NCBI GenBank assembly: GCA_964579245.1
Contig: CAZOFY010000026.1
Location: 1-30,093, forward strand
Length of the DNA stretch: 30,093 nucleotides
Source of the DNA: Firm-13 sp964579245
GTDB taxonomy: Bacteria; Bacillota; Clostridia; Saccharofermentanales; Saccharofermentanaceae
Reading direction: 5' to 3'
Within the stretch, counting starts at the first letter, position 1, and every line of letters begins with the position of its first letter. The notes under the pieces were generated by a model, which was not told the DNA's origin, did no database searches, and was given only the letters and a program-made list of their open reading frames with translations. The position numbers and the translations under genes are program-made. Below are positions 21,492-29,154 of the stretch, in pieces.

Positions 21492-23939
21492 CTAAATACC
21501 TCCTTGTGAACAGCAATCTACAAAGATCTCAACCAGGTGCTTATCAAAACGTGTCCCGGCTTTTCTTGTAATCTCATACAGTGCCTTTTCCTTGTCCATC
21601 GCTTTTTGATACGGACGGTCATGCGTAATTTCGTCGTAGCTCTCCGTGATGGATACGATTCTTGCGTATAATGGGATATCCTCCCCCTTTAGTCCTTTCG
21701 GGTAACCGGAGCCATCCCAATTTTCATGATGGGACATAACGGAAAGCGCGAGCTGCGACAGTTCCTCGATTGAGTTCAGAATACGGTATCCTGCCTCCGG
21801 ATGACGCTCAAGTTCTGTACGATCTTTACCGACTAGCCTCTTAGTGGAATTTAACAGGGTATCATCGACCGCGATCTTTCCTATGTCGTGAAGTAATCCG
21901 ATTGTCTTGAGTTCGTTTATACTCTCAACACTCAGACCGATTGCCTCTCCAATCCTTGCACACATTCCGGATACACGCTCGGCATGCTTTTTCTCATACT
22001 CATTCTTCTCATACAGCGTCTGAAGGATAACATTCAGTGTTCGATTGCGCGTACTTCGGCTTTCGGAGAGCTTCTTTCTATACATACGATCTTCCGCACT
22101 CTTGAAAATATCCGTCAGCGACTCTTCCGGGCTTGTCTTCGTCTTCCAGCCAAAGGAAACGGAAAGTACGACAGACTCGACCATACGTCCTGCCATTTCA
22201 TGGTAGATGCGTTCAACAATCTTCTCGGCAGTTCTTGCGTCCGTATTCGGCAGAATCGCAACGAATTCGTCTCCTCCGATGCGGGAGATGATATCACTCT
22301 GACGGAACTCCTTTCTCAGGACTTCCGCAGTCGTCCGGATGATGTCGTCACCCAGGCGGTGGCCAAATGCGTCGTTGGCCATTTTCAATCCGTTGATATC
22401 TGCCATGACCAGAGTCAGTGGCAGACTGCGATCTGTATCCAAACGGCTGAGCTCTTCTTGGAAAAACCGTCGATTATACAGCCCTGTCAGCTGGTCGTGA
22501 TAACTTAAGTAAGCAATATTCTCGATCCTCTTCTTCTCCTCCGTAAAATCACGGAATACAATGACCACCCCGATCACGGTACCGGATTTATCACGGATTG
22601 GAGCAGTGCTGTCCAGCACAGCTCTTTCCACACCTTCTCTGGAGATTAGAATAGCTTCCTCCTTGATCCCGGTAGATGTCTCTTCACTCAAAGCCTTCTG
22701 TATCGGGCTTTCACAGACCTCTCTGGTTATGTCATTTACCAGACAGAATACGTCTTTGACCGGTTTTCCCCGGGCAACTCCGAAACTCCAGCCCGTCAAT
22801 CTCTCAGCCACCGGATTCATTAATACGATTCGCCCGTCAATATCCGTCGAGATAACTCCATCCCCAATCGACAGCAATGTTGTCTGAAGTAGTTCCTTTT
22901 CATTAAATACTTCCTGCTCCAACTGAATCCGAGAGCTGATGTCGTGTATAAGACTGACAAGATGGGGGATCCCGTTCAGTCGGACCAACCTTCCGGAATA
23001 GATCGCGGTAAAGGGTGTTCCGTCTTTTCTTAAGAACGTCGCCTGATATTTCTCACATGAACCTGTCTCCATGATCGTTTCAATGACTTCACTGCGATCT
23101 GATGTATCAGACCAGAAATGGATGTCAATCGTACTCATGCCAATCAAGTCTTCCCGTTTATAACCCGTCTGATCGAGAAAATTATTATTCACGTTCACGA
23201 TCTTGGCATCTTTCAGATTGCTCAGAACAGAAATATCCGGACCCAGCTCAAAGACCTGCCGAAAGTGTTCCTCAGCCTCGCTTCGCTCTGCGATAAGTTT
23301 CTGATGATTCATCAGAATAATACCGTATGTCCAGACCAGAAGGAATACCAGAAGCGCCATGAATGCTAACGCATGATAAGAGGCCGGCGACGAGAATTCG
23401 GGGACCTTGATCTGCAGGATCGTGGTGATAACATTCATGATTTGCACAGCGGAGAAAACAAACAGCGCCACGCTGACAAAACGTGCGACTCCCCGGATTG
23501 AACGGGACGCCTTTGTATATAGAGAGATGCCGGCCAGCGCAACCAGTATGCCGACTGTAACGTCTACGATAATAGACCGAATTCGCACACTGTCAATCAT
23601 GTAAGTGAAGAAAACAAAGCAGATTGAATCGGTTGTCAAGATTAGGATCGGAATCCATACTTTATCTGGAACCTGTAAAAATCGCCGTACACCAAAATAG
23701 AGGAATACTCCGCTAAGTACCATCAGTACGTTCGCAAGAATAACCGATATAAAAACCGGGGGGCCCATGCGTTGTAAGGAGTAAAGGAAAAGACCGCAAC
23801 CGACCGATACATGACTACACATGAAAAACAGATCGCCGCCAAATCTCTTGTTGAAAAGAATCTGCACGAGAAAATAACCTGCCAGAAGAACGCTGACAAG
23901 GCAAACACAATAGATGACCGCGTTCACATCCAGCTGCAT
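21492..23939 (-). CDS. Membrane-bound PAS-PAS-GGDEF-HD-GYP cyclic-di-GMP protein
   Basis: Protein of 815 aa. Six or seven TM segments fill residues ~5-210 (a 7TM-like sensor region). Two PAS domains follow (~222-340 and ~348-470), then GGDEF (~475-630) with MADINGLKMANDAFGH and active site GGDEF (555-559), with I-site RQSD at 546-549. The HD-GYP domain (~640-810) has HD at 684-685 (LLHDIGKIAV) and HHENWDGSGYP (737-747), i.e. a complete phosphodiesterase motif. Both synthesis and breakdown of c-di-GMP are therefore possible; the balance would be set by the membrane and PAS inputs. GGAGGG lies seven bases before the ATG. It follows the TspO-like gene by 31 bases and its end overlaps the ribosome site of the EFR1 gene. 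Confidence 0.94.
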   Translation of the reverse strand: MQLDVNAVIYCVCLVSVLLAGYFLVQILFNKRFGGDLFFMCSHVSVGCGLFLYSLQRMGPPVFISVILANVLMVLSGVFLYFGVRRFLQVPDKVWIPILILTTDSICFVFFTYMIDSVRIRSIIVDVTVGILVALAGISLYTKASRSIRGVARFVSVALFVFSAVQIMNVITTILQIKVPEFSSPASYHALAFMALLVFLLVWTYGIILMNHQKLIAERSEAEEHFRQVFELGPDISVLSNLKDAKIVNVNNNFLDQTGYKREDLIGMSTIDIHFWSDTSDRSEVIETIMETGSCEKYQATFLRKDGTPFTAIYSGRLVRLNGIPHLVSLIHDISSRIQLEQEVFNEKELLQTTLLSIGDGVISTDIDGRIVLMNPVAERLTGWSFGVARGKPVKDVFCLVNDITREVCESPIQKALSEETSTGIKEEAILISREGVERAVLDSTAPIRDKSGTVIGVVIVFRDFTEEKKRIENIAYLSYHDQLTGLYNRRFFQEELSRLDTDRSLPLTLVMADINGLKMANDAFGHRLGDDIIRTTAEVLRKEFRQSDIISRIGGDEFVAILPNTDARTAEKIVERIYHEMAGRMVESVVLSVSFGWKTKTSPEESLTDIFKSAEDRMYRKKLSESRSTRNRTLNVILQTLYEKNEYEKKHAERVSGMCARIGEAIGLSVESINELKTIGLLHDIGKIAVDDTLLNSTKRLVGKDRTELERHPEAGYRILNSIEELSQLALSVMSHHENWDGSGYPKGLKGEDIPLYARIVSITESYDEITHDRPYQKAMDKEKALYEITRKAGTRFDKHLVEIFVDCCSQGGI

Positions 23940-23970
23940 ACGTATACCCTCCGGATCCTGTTACAGTGGA

Positions 23971-24816
23971 TCAGGCAGCGTCTTTTATTCCCTTGCTTTT
24001 CTTGTCTTCCCGCTTTTTGAAAACAAGAATATAAAGCTCGGCGATGATCAGCAAAGCCATACAGATGATCGTCGTGGTAACGACCTCCGGATACTTAAGG
24101 TTAAATCCGGTCGTCATAACGTGTTTGATCAATATTCCGGCATAGGCCCAAAGAACAACAAGTCCGTAGGCCGGATCTCTTCCCAGAATGATGACCGACA
24201 TCGCAATGATTGTGCCGATGCCAAGGATCATGACCATCCAAAGAACCTCGGACAAACCGAAGCGATTCCATTGGATGGATACCAGAAATGCGGAAACATT
24301 CGCAATCGTTGCTACTGTGATCCACCCGAGATATAAGCTGAAGGGAAGTCGCAGAAAAATCTTCTCCCGGAAGGTAAGAAGCTCCTTGCGGGCAGCCACA
24401 TTCAGGATCGAATTCATATAGCAAAGGCTCACAAGCAGGATCAACATAACAACAACAGAAACAAGCGTCTGCCTGAAATGCCAAGCAAAGATCCACACAA
24501 TATTCGCGACCGATGAGACAATAAAGACGAACTGCGTCCGCTGTATCAGCCTCGCATCAGCCAGGCTCTCTGTCTTACGAAACAACCCCAATTGATACAA
24601 GACATATCCCAGCAGGGAGAGATAGATTACACCCCACACGGAAAAGGTGAAACCGATCGGTACAAACAAATTCGGGTAGCTGTCCGACAATGCCGCGGTG
24701 GTCACTTTGTTGATAAATCCAAACTGTGCCATCGTGTTCACGGCCAACATCAGCGCATATAAGAAAGCTATCACAATTCTCATCGGGACCGGAGCCTTGT
24801 TCTGATCTTCCTTCAT
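23971..24816 (-). CDS. TspO/MBR-like tryptophan-rich membrane protein
   Basis: Integral membrane protein of 281 aa with about eight hydrophobic segments. FTFSVWGVIYLSLLGYVLYQ (57-76), NIVWIFAWHF, YLGWITVATIANVSAF and WAYAGILIKH resemble the W-rich segments of TspO/MBR-type sensory proteins, although it is longer than classical TspO (~160 aa). TspO proteins bind tetrapyrroles or related ligands; the ligand here is unknown. The ATG at 24816 has GGAGGG five bases upstream; earlier in-frame starts lack ribosome sites. A -10 box TATAAT lies at 24921-24926. It is the first gene of the operon with the GGDEF/HD-GYP protein and EFR1. Confidence 0.8.
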   Translation of the reverse strand: MKEDQNKAPVPMRIVIAFLYALMLAVNTMAQFGFINKVTTAALSDSYPNLFVPIGFTFSVWGVIYLSLLGYVLYQLGLFRKTESLADARLIQRTQFVFIVSSVANIVWIFAWHFRQTLVSVVVMLILLVSLCYMNSILNVAARKELLTFREKIFLRLPFSLYLGWITVATIANVSAFLVSIQWNRFGLSEVLWMVMILGIGTIIAMSVIILGRDPAYGLVVLWAYAGILIKHVMTTGFNLKYPEVVTTTIICMALLIIAELYILVFKKREDKKSKGIKDAA

Positions 24817-24920
24817 ACTTACCCTCCATTTTCCGTTCCATCCGGTGTCCTTGACCGAAATGTTGAAGCATAATACACTCATGCTCCACCTTAACCAACC
24901 AACATCGCTGTAACATATCA

Positions 24921-24926
24921 ATTATA
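24921..24926 (-). promoter_or_regulatory. -10 box upstream of the TspO-like operon
   Basis: TATAAT on the minus strand, about 105 bases before the start codon. No strong -35 is seen 16-18 bases upstream. It is the only consensus -10 in this interval. Confidence 0.45.
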
Positions 24927-25035
24927 CCCTGTGAAGACATTACTCGCATAACAAATTTGCAGCCTTTTGCTGATTCTTGGTACAAAAAAACAACGCCCCC
25001 CTCTTTTTCAAAGAAAAGGACGCTACTTAATTCCG

Positions 25036-25088
25036 TAAAAAGAAGAAAGCGCTTCGTTACTGAATGATCTTTCAGTAACAAGGCGCTT
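25036..25088 (-). terminator. Rho-independent terminator of the extended-SDR gene
   Basis: On the minus strand the arms 25088-25072 and 25063-25047 (AAGCGC...GTTACTGA against TCAGTAAC...GCGCTT) form a 17-bp stem with a short internal mismatch and an 8-base loop, followed by TCTTCTTTTT. It starts 33 bases after the SDR stop codon. Confidence 0.88.
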
Positions 25089-25121
25089 CCTGCCCCCTCG
25101 ATAGCCCTCCCACAGAAAAGC

Positions 25122-26144
25122 CTATTCGGCGTTCTGCAAACTTAAACGTTCACGTTCTTCAATCCAGGAGACGGTGTCAGCTAAAGAATCCGTCAGCTCA
25201 CGCGGCTTGTATTCAAGCTCGTTATCCGCCCTGCTGTGATTGTAACGCGTCTTCGGATAGACTGAAAAAAGCGAATACTTTGTGTACGGAGACGGTACCC
25301 TGCGAACCTTATAGTAGATGTTCGCAATCGGCGCGATCCGCTTTGCCATCCAAATCGGCAAAAACATCTTGACCGGCTTCTTCCCGGATATCTCATGCAG
25401 TCGATGGACAAATTCCTTCGCACTGACATATTCATTAGACAGAATATAACAGGTTCCCATGTTCCCGCGATCAACAGCCGAGAGCACACCGTCAGCAACA
25501 TCCCGGACATCAGCAAAATCATAACCACCTGTTATGACCTTCGTCAGATTTCCCGCCAGATAGTCACTGATCAGCTGGGTAATCTCTGAATTGGAATAGT
25601 CGTAAGGTCCAATGATCCCGGACGGATTCACGATGACCGCATTCAGTTTATTGGTCTTTACCTTGTCTAGAATATATTGCGTAGCCTCTGCCTTTGATTT
25701 GGCGTACTCACCCTCTACCAGATGACGATTGAATTGATCAACTTCCTCTATGTATTCTGCACCCTGCTTCTGCGGAATCGCATGAGCCGAGCTGACATAG
25801 ACAAGCTTTCCGATGCGGTATCGAACACACATGTCAGTTACATCAACAGTCCCCTGAACGTTTACGCGGTGGATGGTCGGATTTCGAAGGTCACTGATAT
25901 TCACCATTTCCGCGGTATGAATAACAACGGTCTCTCTCGGATCTACTACGTTAAAGAAGTCTTTCATAGAGTCCTTCTTCAAAAAAGACCCATAGGAAAC
26001 CTCGATTTTCAATCCTCGAAGGGGTTCTGCATCAGCATCTGGATCAACAAGAACTCGAACCCACCGGCCTTGCTCAACGAGTTTTTTTACGATAGCATAT
26101 CCCAGTTGTCCAATTCCATCTGTAACCAAATACTGTCTGATCAT
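25122..26144 (-). CDS. NAD-dependent epimerase/dehydratase-like extended SDR
   Basis: Cytosolic protein of 340 aa resembling dihydroflavonol-reductase/3-beta-HSD-type extended SDRs. The Rossmann glycine motif is TDGIGQLG (residues ~8-15, GxGxxG), the active site has YVSSAHA and the YxxxK motif EYAKSKAEA, and NPSGIIGPYDY and FADVRDVADGV are typical downstream blocks. The natural substrate is unknown. The ATG at 26144 follows GATGGGGTGATT, a modest ribosome site. It is monocistronic, ending at its own terminator, and direct and inverted repeats upstream (26171-26210) suggest its own regulator. Confidence 0.85.
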   Translation of the reverse strand: MIRQYLVTDGIGQLGYAIVKKLVEQGRWVRVLVDPDADAEPLRGLKIEVSYGSFLKKDSMKDFFNVVDPRETVVIHTAEMVNISDLRNPTIHRVNVQGTVDVTDMCVRYRIGKLVYVSSAHAIPQKQGAEYIEEVDQFNRHLVEGEYAKSKAEATQYILDKVKTNKLNAVIVNPSGIIGPYDYSNSEITQLISDYLAGNLTKVITGGYDFADVRDVADGVLSAVDRGNMGTCYILSNEYVSAKEFVHRLHEISGKKPVKMFLPIWMAKRIAPIANIYYKVRRVPSPYTKYSLFSVYPKTRYNHSRADNELEYKPRELTDSLADTVSWIEERERLSLQNAE

Positions 26145-26170
26145 ATTGAATCACCCCATCTCTTGAAAAC

Positions 26171-26210
26171 AATTCACATCCGCAATCTAATTGTGGCATA
26201 ATTGTGAATT
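26171..26210. promoter_or_regulatory. Repeat cluster upstream of the extended-SDR gene
   Basis: TAATTGTG occurs twice (26188-26195 and 26199-26206), 11 bp or one helical turn apart. AATTCACA (26171-26178) and TGTGAATT (26203-26210) form an inverted pair 24 bases apart. The spacing and position, 27-66 bases before the SDR start, fit a transcription-factor binding region. No protein is assigned. Confidence 0.45.
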
Positions 26211-26573
26211 AATGTTGCATCTATATTCTACATCATACCGAGCCATAAAACTATGCGGTATTTCCTGATTTTTGTTAGTATTTTGCTTTTTTTACAAAAT
26301 CAAGAGAAAATCACGTATATTTTTCAGCACTCGCAGGCATAACCATTTGCTTTCCGAAAAAAATCACAAAAACGAATCGTTTAGCGATGCGCAAAGACGA
26401 TTGTGATTTAATTATGTTATTTGGCAAGGATATACATCTGCCTTAAAAACTCACGGTCCTCTGTAAGTATGCGGCATATAGCGGATACGATATACATCTG
26501 CCATAATAACACACTGCCTGCCAGGAACCATCCATGCGGTTCTCCCGGCAAGCAGTGCGGGTATTTCGATACG
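26211..26573. other. Gene-free region with hairpins and a 14-bp direct repeat
   Basis: No credible gene is seen. AAATCACAA (within 26366-26377) pairs with TTGTGATTT around 26400-26409, enclosing TCGTTTAGCG and CGCAAAGACGA, which can extend the stem. GATATACATCTGCC occurs at 26429-26442 and 26489-26502, exactly 60 bp apart. A long imperfect hairpin spans 26512-26557 (CACTGC...GCAGTG with further paired blocks TGCC/GGCA and AACC/GGTT). It lies just past the stop codon of the small SOS gene and may be its terminator, although only TGTGTTATTAT follows on the minus strand. Confidence 0.5.
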
Positions 26574-26844
26574 TTAATGACGGAAAATCATTCCGAAACA
26601 TGCACAGATATAAGTGCTCCCGTCACGCAGCCCTTCGCGGACGAACGGATTCGGGCAGGACTGCGTCGTCATGACCAGGCTGCCGCAGCTGTCGAAGATC
26701 CGAATTTCTCCTGCCGGTCTTCGGGTTCTTCCTAACATAGATGATCACATCCTCCTGTTCCAGAGAATCACGTACCAGTGATTCTCCAAACCACAGCAGA
26801 AATACTCCGATTCCAAGACCTAAAACAATTGTCAGCACCGTCAT
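26574..26844 (-). pseudogene. Frameshifted small membrane protein gene under an SOS box
   Basis: The start ATG at 26844 has GGAGGG seven bases upstream. The first frame encodes MTVLTIVLGLGIGVFLLWFG, a single TM, then ESLVRDSLEQEDVIIYVRKN PKTG. It then runs into an unlikely Arg-rich tail ending at 26623. From about 26700 a neighbouring frame (+1) continues sensibly: GEIRIFDSCGSLV, MTTQSCPNPFVREGL, YICACFGMIFRH, with a stop at 26574-26576. One extra base near the GGCAGGAGAA segment (about 26705) explains both. It is either a sequencing or assembly indel, a mutation, or less likely a programmed shift. The full product would be ~90 aa, one TM plus a soluble tail. LexA control and one TM recall SOS division inhibitors such as YneA, but no LysM domain is seen. 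Confidence 0.55.
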
Positions 26845-26865
26845 ATAAATACCCTCCAAGAAGAA

Positions 26866-26891
26866 GAACGTTTGTTCTGTCTTGGAGTATA
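26866..26891 (-). promoter_or_regulatory. LexA (SOS) box and -10 element
   Basis: GAACGTTTGTTC at 26866-26877 matches the Gram-positive LexA consensus GAACNNNNGTTC exactly. It lies eight bases downstream of a -10 TATACT (minus strand, 26891-26886), where a repressor would block the start of transcription, and 22 bases before the start codon of the small membrane protein. No strong -35 is seen. Confidence 0.72.
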
Positions 26892-26931
26892 AATGATTTG
26901 ATGTCCAATTTCTAGTACTTTTAGGAATATT

Positions 26932-27393
26932 TTAAAACATTTGTTCGTTCGTTCGATAATTTACCTCTGTGTCCGGGAACTTTCGGTCAGGGCTTCGGGG
27001 GTCAGCATAGTCTCTTATGAGTAATTCTGCGATCGGACGGTCAGCGGGAAGAAGACGATATTGCATAAGTTCCCCGGGTGCGGAGAAAACAATACTGTCG
27101 TGAACTGTCATCTGAATTTTCCCGGAAAAGGTCTGAACGTGGTAAGCCGTCAGCAGGACGGTGCCGGTATCATATTCGAATTCGCTCACGGCAACGCGTG
27201 CGCCGATGCTCGCATCAATGCAAAGCTCCTCCTTGAGCTCTCGGGAAAGCGCGGATTCACCGGTCTCTCCAATCTCGATTTTCCCGCCGGGAAACTCCCA
27301 CCAGCCGGCATGTTTCTGCCCCGGAGCGCGTCTGGCGATAAGCACCTTCTGCTTATTCCAGATTAATGCGGCAGCTACGTCCGTAATACTCAT
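26932..27393 (-). CDS. Nudix hydrolase, MutT-like (8-oxo-dGTP/CTP pyrophosphatase type)
   Basis: Cytosolic protein of 153 aa. The Nudix box GGKIEIGETGESALSRELKEEL matches GX5EX7REUXEEXGU in its metal-binding residues (E of GE, RE, EE); the late Gly position is Cys (ELCI). It is preceded by AGWWEFPGGK, typical of MutT/CTP pyrophosphohydrolase-like proteins that clean oxidised nucleotides. The ATG at 27393 has GAGAGG upstream. It follows the rhodanese gene by 39 bases and precedes the SOS-controlled gene, so read-through from the galE promoter could include all four. Substrate choice is inferred from family. Confidence 0.9.
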   Translation of the reverse strand: MSITDVAAALIWNKQKVLIARRAPGQKHAGWWEFPGGKIEIGETGESALSRELKEELCIDASIGARVAVSEFEYDTGTVLLTAYHVQTFSGKIQMTVHDSIVFSAPGELMQYRLLPADRPIAELLIRDYADPRSPDRKFPDTEVNYRTNEQMF

Positions 27394-27432
27394 GATTTCC
27401 TCTCAGCTCTTAAAATCACGGAGACATATGTG

Positions 27433-27867
27433 TCAGGGAACCACCGTCTCATACGGCCAGTCATTTATTCCCCCAAAATCATACACATCCGTATAACCCT
27501 TAGAAACAAGATACTCCGTCGCTATTCTGCTTCGATTCCCACTCCTGCAGTAAATCAGAATCTGCATATTCTTGTCCGGCAGAACCTCCTCAAGCTTCTC
27601 GTCAAAATCGTTGTATTCCAGACGCAAAGAACCATCAATGTGTCCCGCGTCATACTCTTCCTGTGTTCGTACATCCAGGATAACGGCTCCTCCGGCATCA
27701 ATCCGTTGCTTCGCTTCCTCCGCGGTAATTTTCTTATATTCTGCCTGGGCCGCTGTGGACACCCCCGGAATGGCGTCAGTTGCGGCAGACGGTTGCTGAT
27801 TCGCCGGAGCACATGCGGCCGATATCGATATGACAAGAAACAGAAACAGCAGTATCCCTTTTTTCAT
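27433..27867 (-). CDS. Rhodanese-domain lipoprotein
   Basis: Protein of 144 aa. The start is at MKKGILLF (27867) because GGAAGGAG lies nine bases before it; an upstream in-frame ATG overlaps the galE stop region. The signal peptide ends in a lipobox-like SISAAC (Cys19), so it should be lipid-anchored outside the membrane. After a Ser/Ala/Gln-rich linker, residues ~48-144 are a rhodanese domain with VILDVRTQEEYDAGHI and active-site loop CRSGNRS, which carries the sulphur-accepting Cys. It could transfer sulphane sulphur or protect against oxidants at the cell surface. It is the second gene after galE. Confidence 0.9.
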   Translation of the reverse strand: MKKGILLFLFLVISISAACAPANQQPSAATDAIPGVSTAAQAEYKKITAEEAKQRIDAGGAVILDVRTQEEYDAGHIDGSLRLEYNDFDEKLEEVLPDKNMQILIYCRSGNRSRIATEYLVSKGYTDVYDFGGINDWPYETVVP

Positions 27868-27890
27868 AACAAGCAACTCCTTCCTATCCA

Positions 27891-28919
27891 TCAGTTATCA
27901 CGTGATTCCGAGTCCTTCTGAAGCAAACAAGCTGTGAAATGCCAACTATCCTTACACATTTCTTCAATTGTTTTCTCAGCGTGCCATCCAAGCAGCTGTT
28001 CAGCTTTTGTCGTATCTGCGTAGCATTCGGCAATATCTCCCGCACGGCGTTCCGAAATGATATAAGGCAGACTCCTTCCGCAGGCTGCCTCATAGGCATG
28101 CAGAACCTCAAGTACACTTGTCCCTTTTCCTGTGCCTACATTAATCTCTTCGGCTCCGGTATGCGTTTTCGAGTACTGCAAAGCAGAGATATGTGCTTTT
28201 GCAAGATCTACGACGTGAATGTAATCTCGAACACCGGTTCCGTCAGGTGTCTCATAATCGTCCCCATATATGGAAACCTCCGGAAGTCTCCCACAGGCAA
28301 CGCGAGAGATATACGGCACCAGATTATTAGGGATTCCGGAAGGATTCTCTCCGATCAGACCACTCGCATGGGCCCCGATCGGGTTGAAATACCGCAGGAG
28401 GACGGCGCTCATCGATGGATCCGCCTTGCAAAGATCAATCAAGATCCGCTCGATCATCACCTTCGTCCAGCCGTAAGGATTCGTCGCAGAGGTTGGCATA
28501 CCCTCTTTGTAAGGAACGGCATTCCCGAGACCGTAGACAGTCGCAGAGGAAGAGAATACAATCCGCTTCACGCCCGACATCTGCATAGCCCGTAGGATCA
28601 CGAGGGCCCCGGTTATATTATTCTCATAATATTCCAGCGGTTTCTCGATGGATTCACCAACTGCCTTTAGCCCGGCAAAATGAATCACGGCGTCAAATTT
28701 TTCCTTCTCGAAAACACGCATGACCGCTTCATTGTCGGTCATGTCCGCTTCGAAAAGCGTAAGCTTTTTGCCGGTGATCTCCTGAACCCGGTCAATCACA
28801 GAACGCTCGGAATTACGAAAATCATCCAGAATAAAGGTTTCATATCCATTCTCGAGTAATTCAACACAGGTATGACTGCCGATAAATCCGGCACCGCCGG
28901 TAACAAGAATCCTACTCAT
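27891..28919 (-). CDS. galE: UDP-glucose 4-epimerase
   Basis: Cytosolic extended SDR of 342 aa that interconverts UDP-glucose and UDP-galactose using bound NAD. It shows the NAD motif TGGAGFIGSHT, HFAGLKAVGES, the catalytic Ser in SSSATVYG, YxxxK in NPYGWTKVMIE, and family blocks LRYFNPIGAHASG, GVRDYIHVVDLA and NVGTGKGTSVLEV. Length matches bacterial GalE (~338 aa). Two adjacent ATGs follow AAGGAG; the second (28919) has the better six-base spacing. It feeds galactose use and surface-sugar synthesis. It heads an operon with the rhodanese lipoprotein. Confidence 0.96.
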   Translation of the reverse strand: MSRILVTGGAGFIGSHTCVELLENGYETFILDDFRNSERSVIDRVQEITGKKLTLFEADMTDNEAVMRVFEKEKFDAVIHFAGLKAVGESIEKPLEYYENNITGALVILRAMQMSGVKRIVFSSSATVYGLGNAVPYKEGMPTSATNPYGWTKVMIERILIDLCKADPSMSAVLLRYFNPIGAHASGLIGENPSGIPNNLVPYISRVACGRLPEVSIYGDDYETPDGTGVRDYIHVVDLAKAHISALQYSKTHTGAEEINVGTGKGTSVLEVLHAYEAACGRSLPYIISERRAGDIAECYADTTKAEQLLGWHAEKTIEEMCKDSWHFTACLLQKDSESRDN

Positions 28920-29105
28920 CATTTTCTCCTTATAAAGAACAATCTACCGTTAGGATATCACAAAATAAGGTCTCTGACTTCCCCATTGCGACTCCGGCAT
29001 AGTACCTGTCGCTTTCGCGAAATGACTGAAAGAACACCTCGAAAAGCTTATTTTTCAGGCATTATCCCATACGCGAGTCTCTTTTTTCACATGCCCTTAC
29101 TCCGA

Positions 29106-29111
29106 TATAAT
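29106..29111 (+). promoter_or_regulatory. -10 box of the HAD phosphatase gene
   Basis: TATAAT, 43 bases before the TTG start. A T-rich TTTTTC lies 17 bases upstream as a weak -35. The rest of 28923-29154, between the divergent galE and HAD genes, shows no further gene. Confidence 0.55.
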
Positions 29112-29154
29112 AGACACGCTACATGCTCTTTGATACGGAAAGGCGGATCTAACA

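Noticed and set aside
21492..23939. Two separate genes (membrane PAS-GGDEF and HD-GYP)
   Set aside because: The frame is continuous over 815 codons without internal ribosome-site evidence, and this domain order is common.
23914..24336. Plus-strand frame of 140 codons
   Set aside because: It runs antisense across the end of the TspO-like gene and the start of the GGDEF/HD-GYP gene, without a ribosome site.
26932..27393. Nudix protein inactivated by Gly-to-Cys change in the Nudix box
   Set aside because: The changed residue is not a metal ligand; all acidic ligands are present, so loss of activity is not supported.
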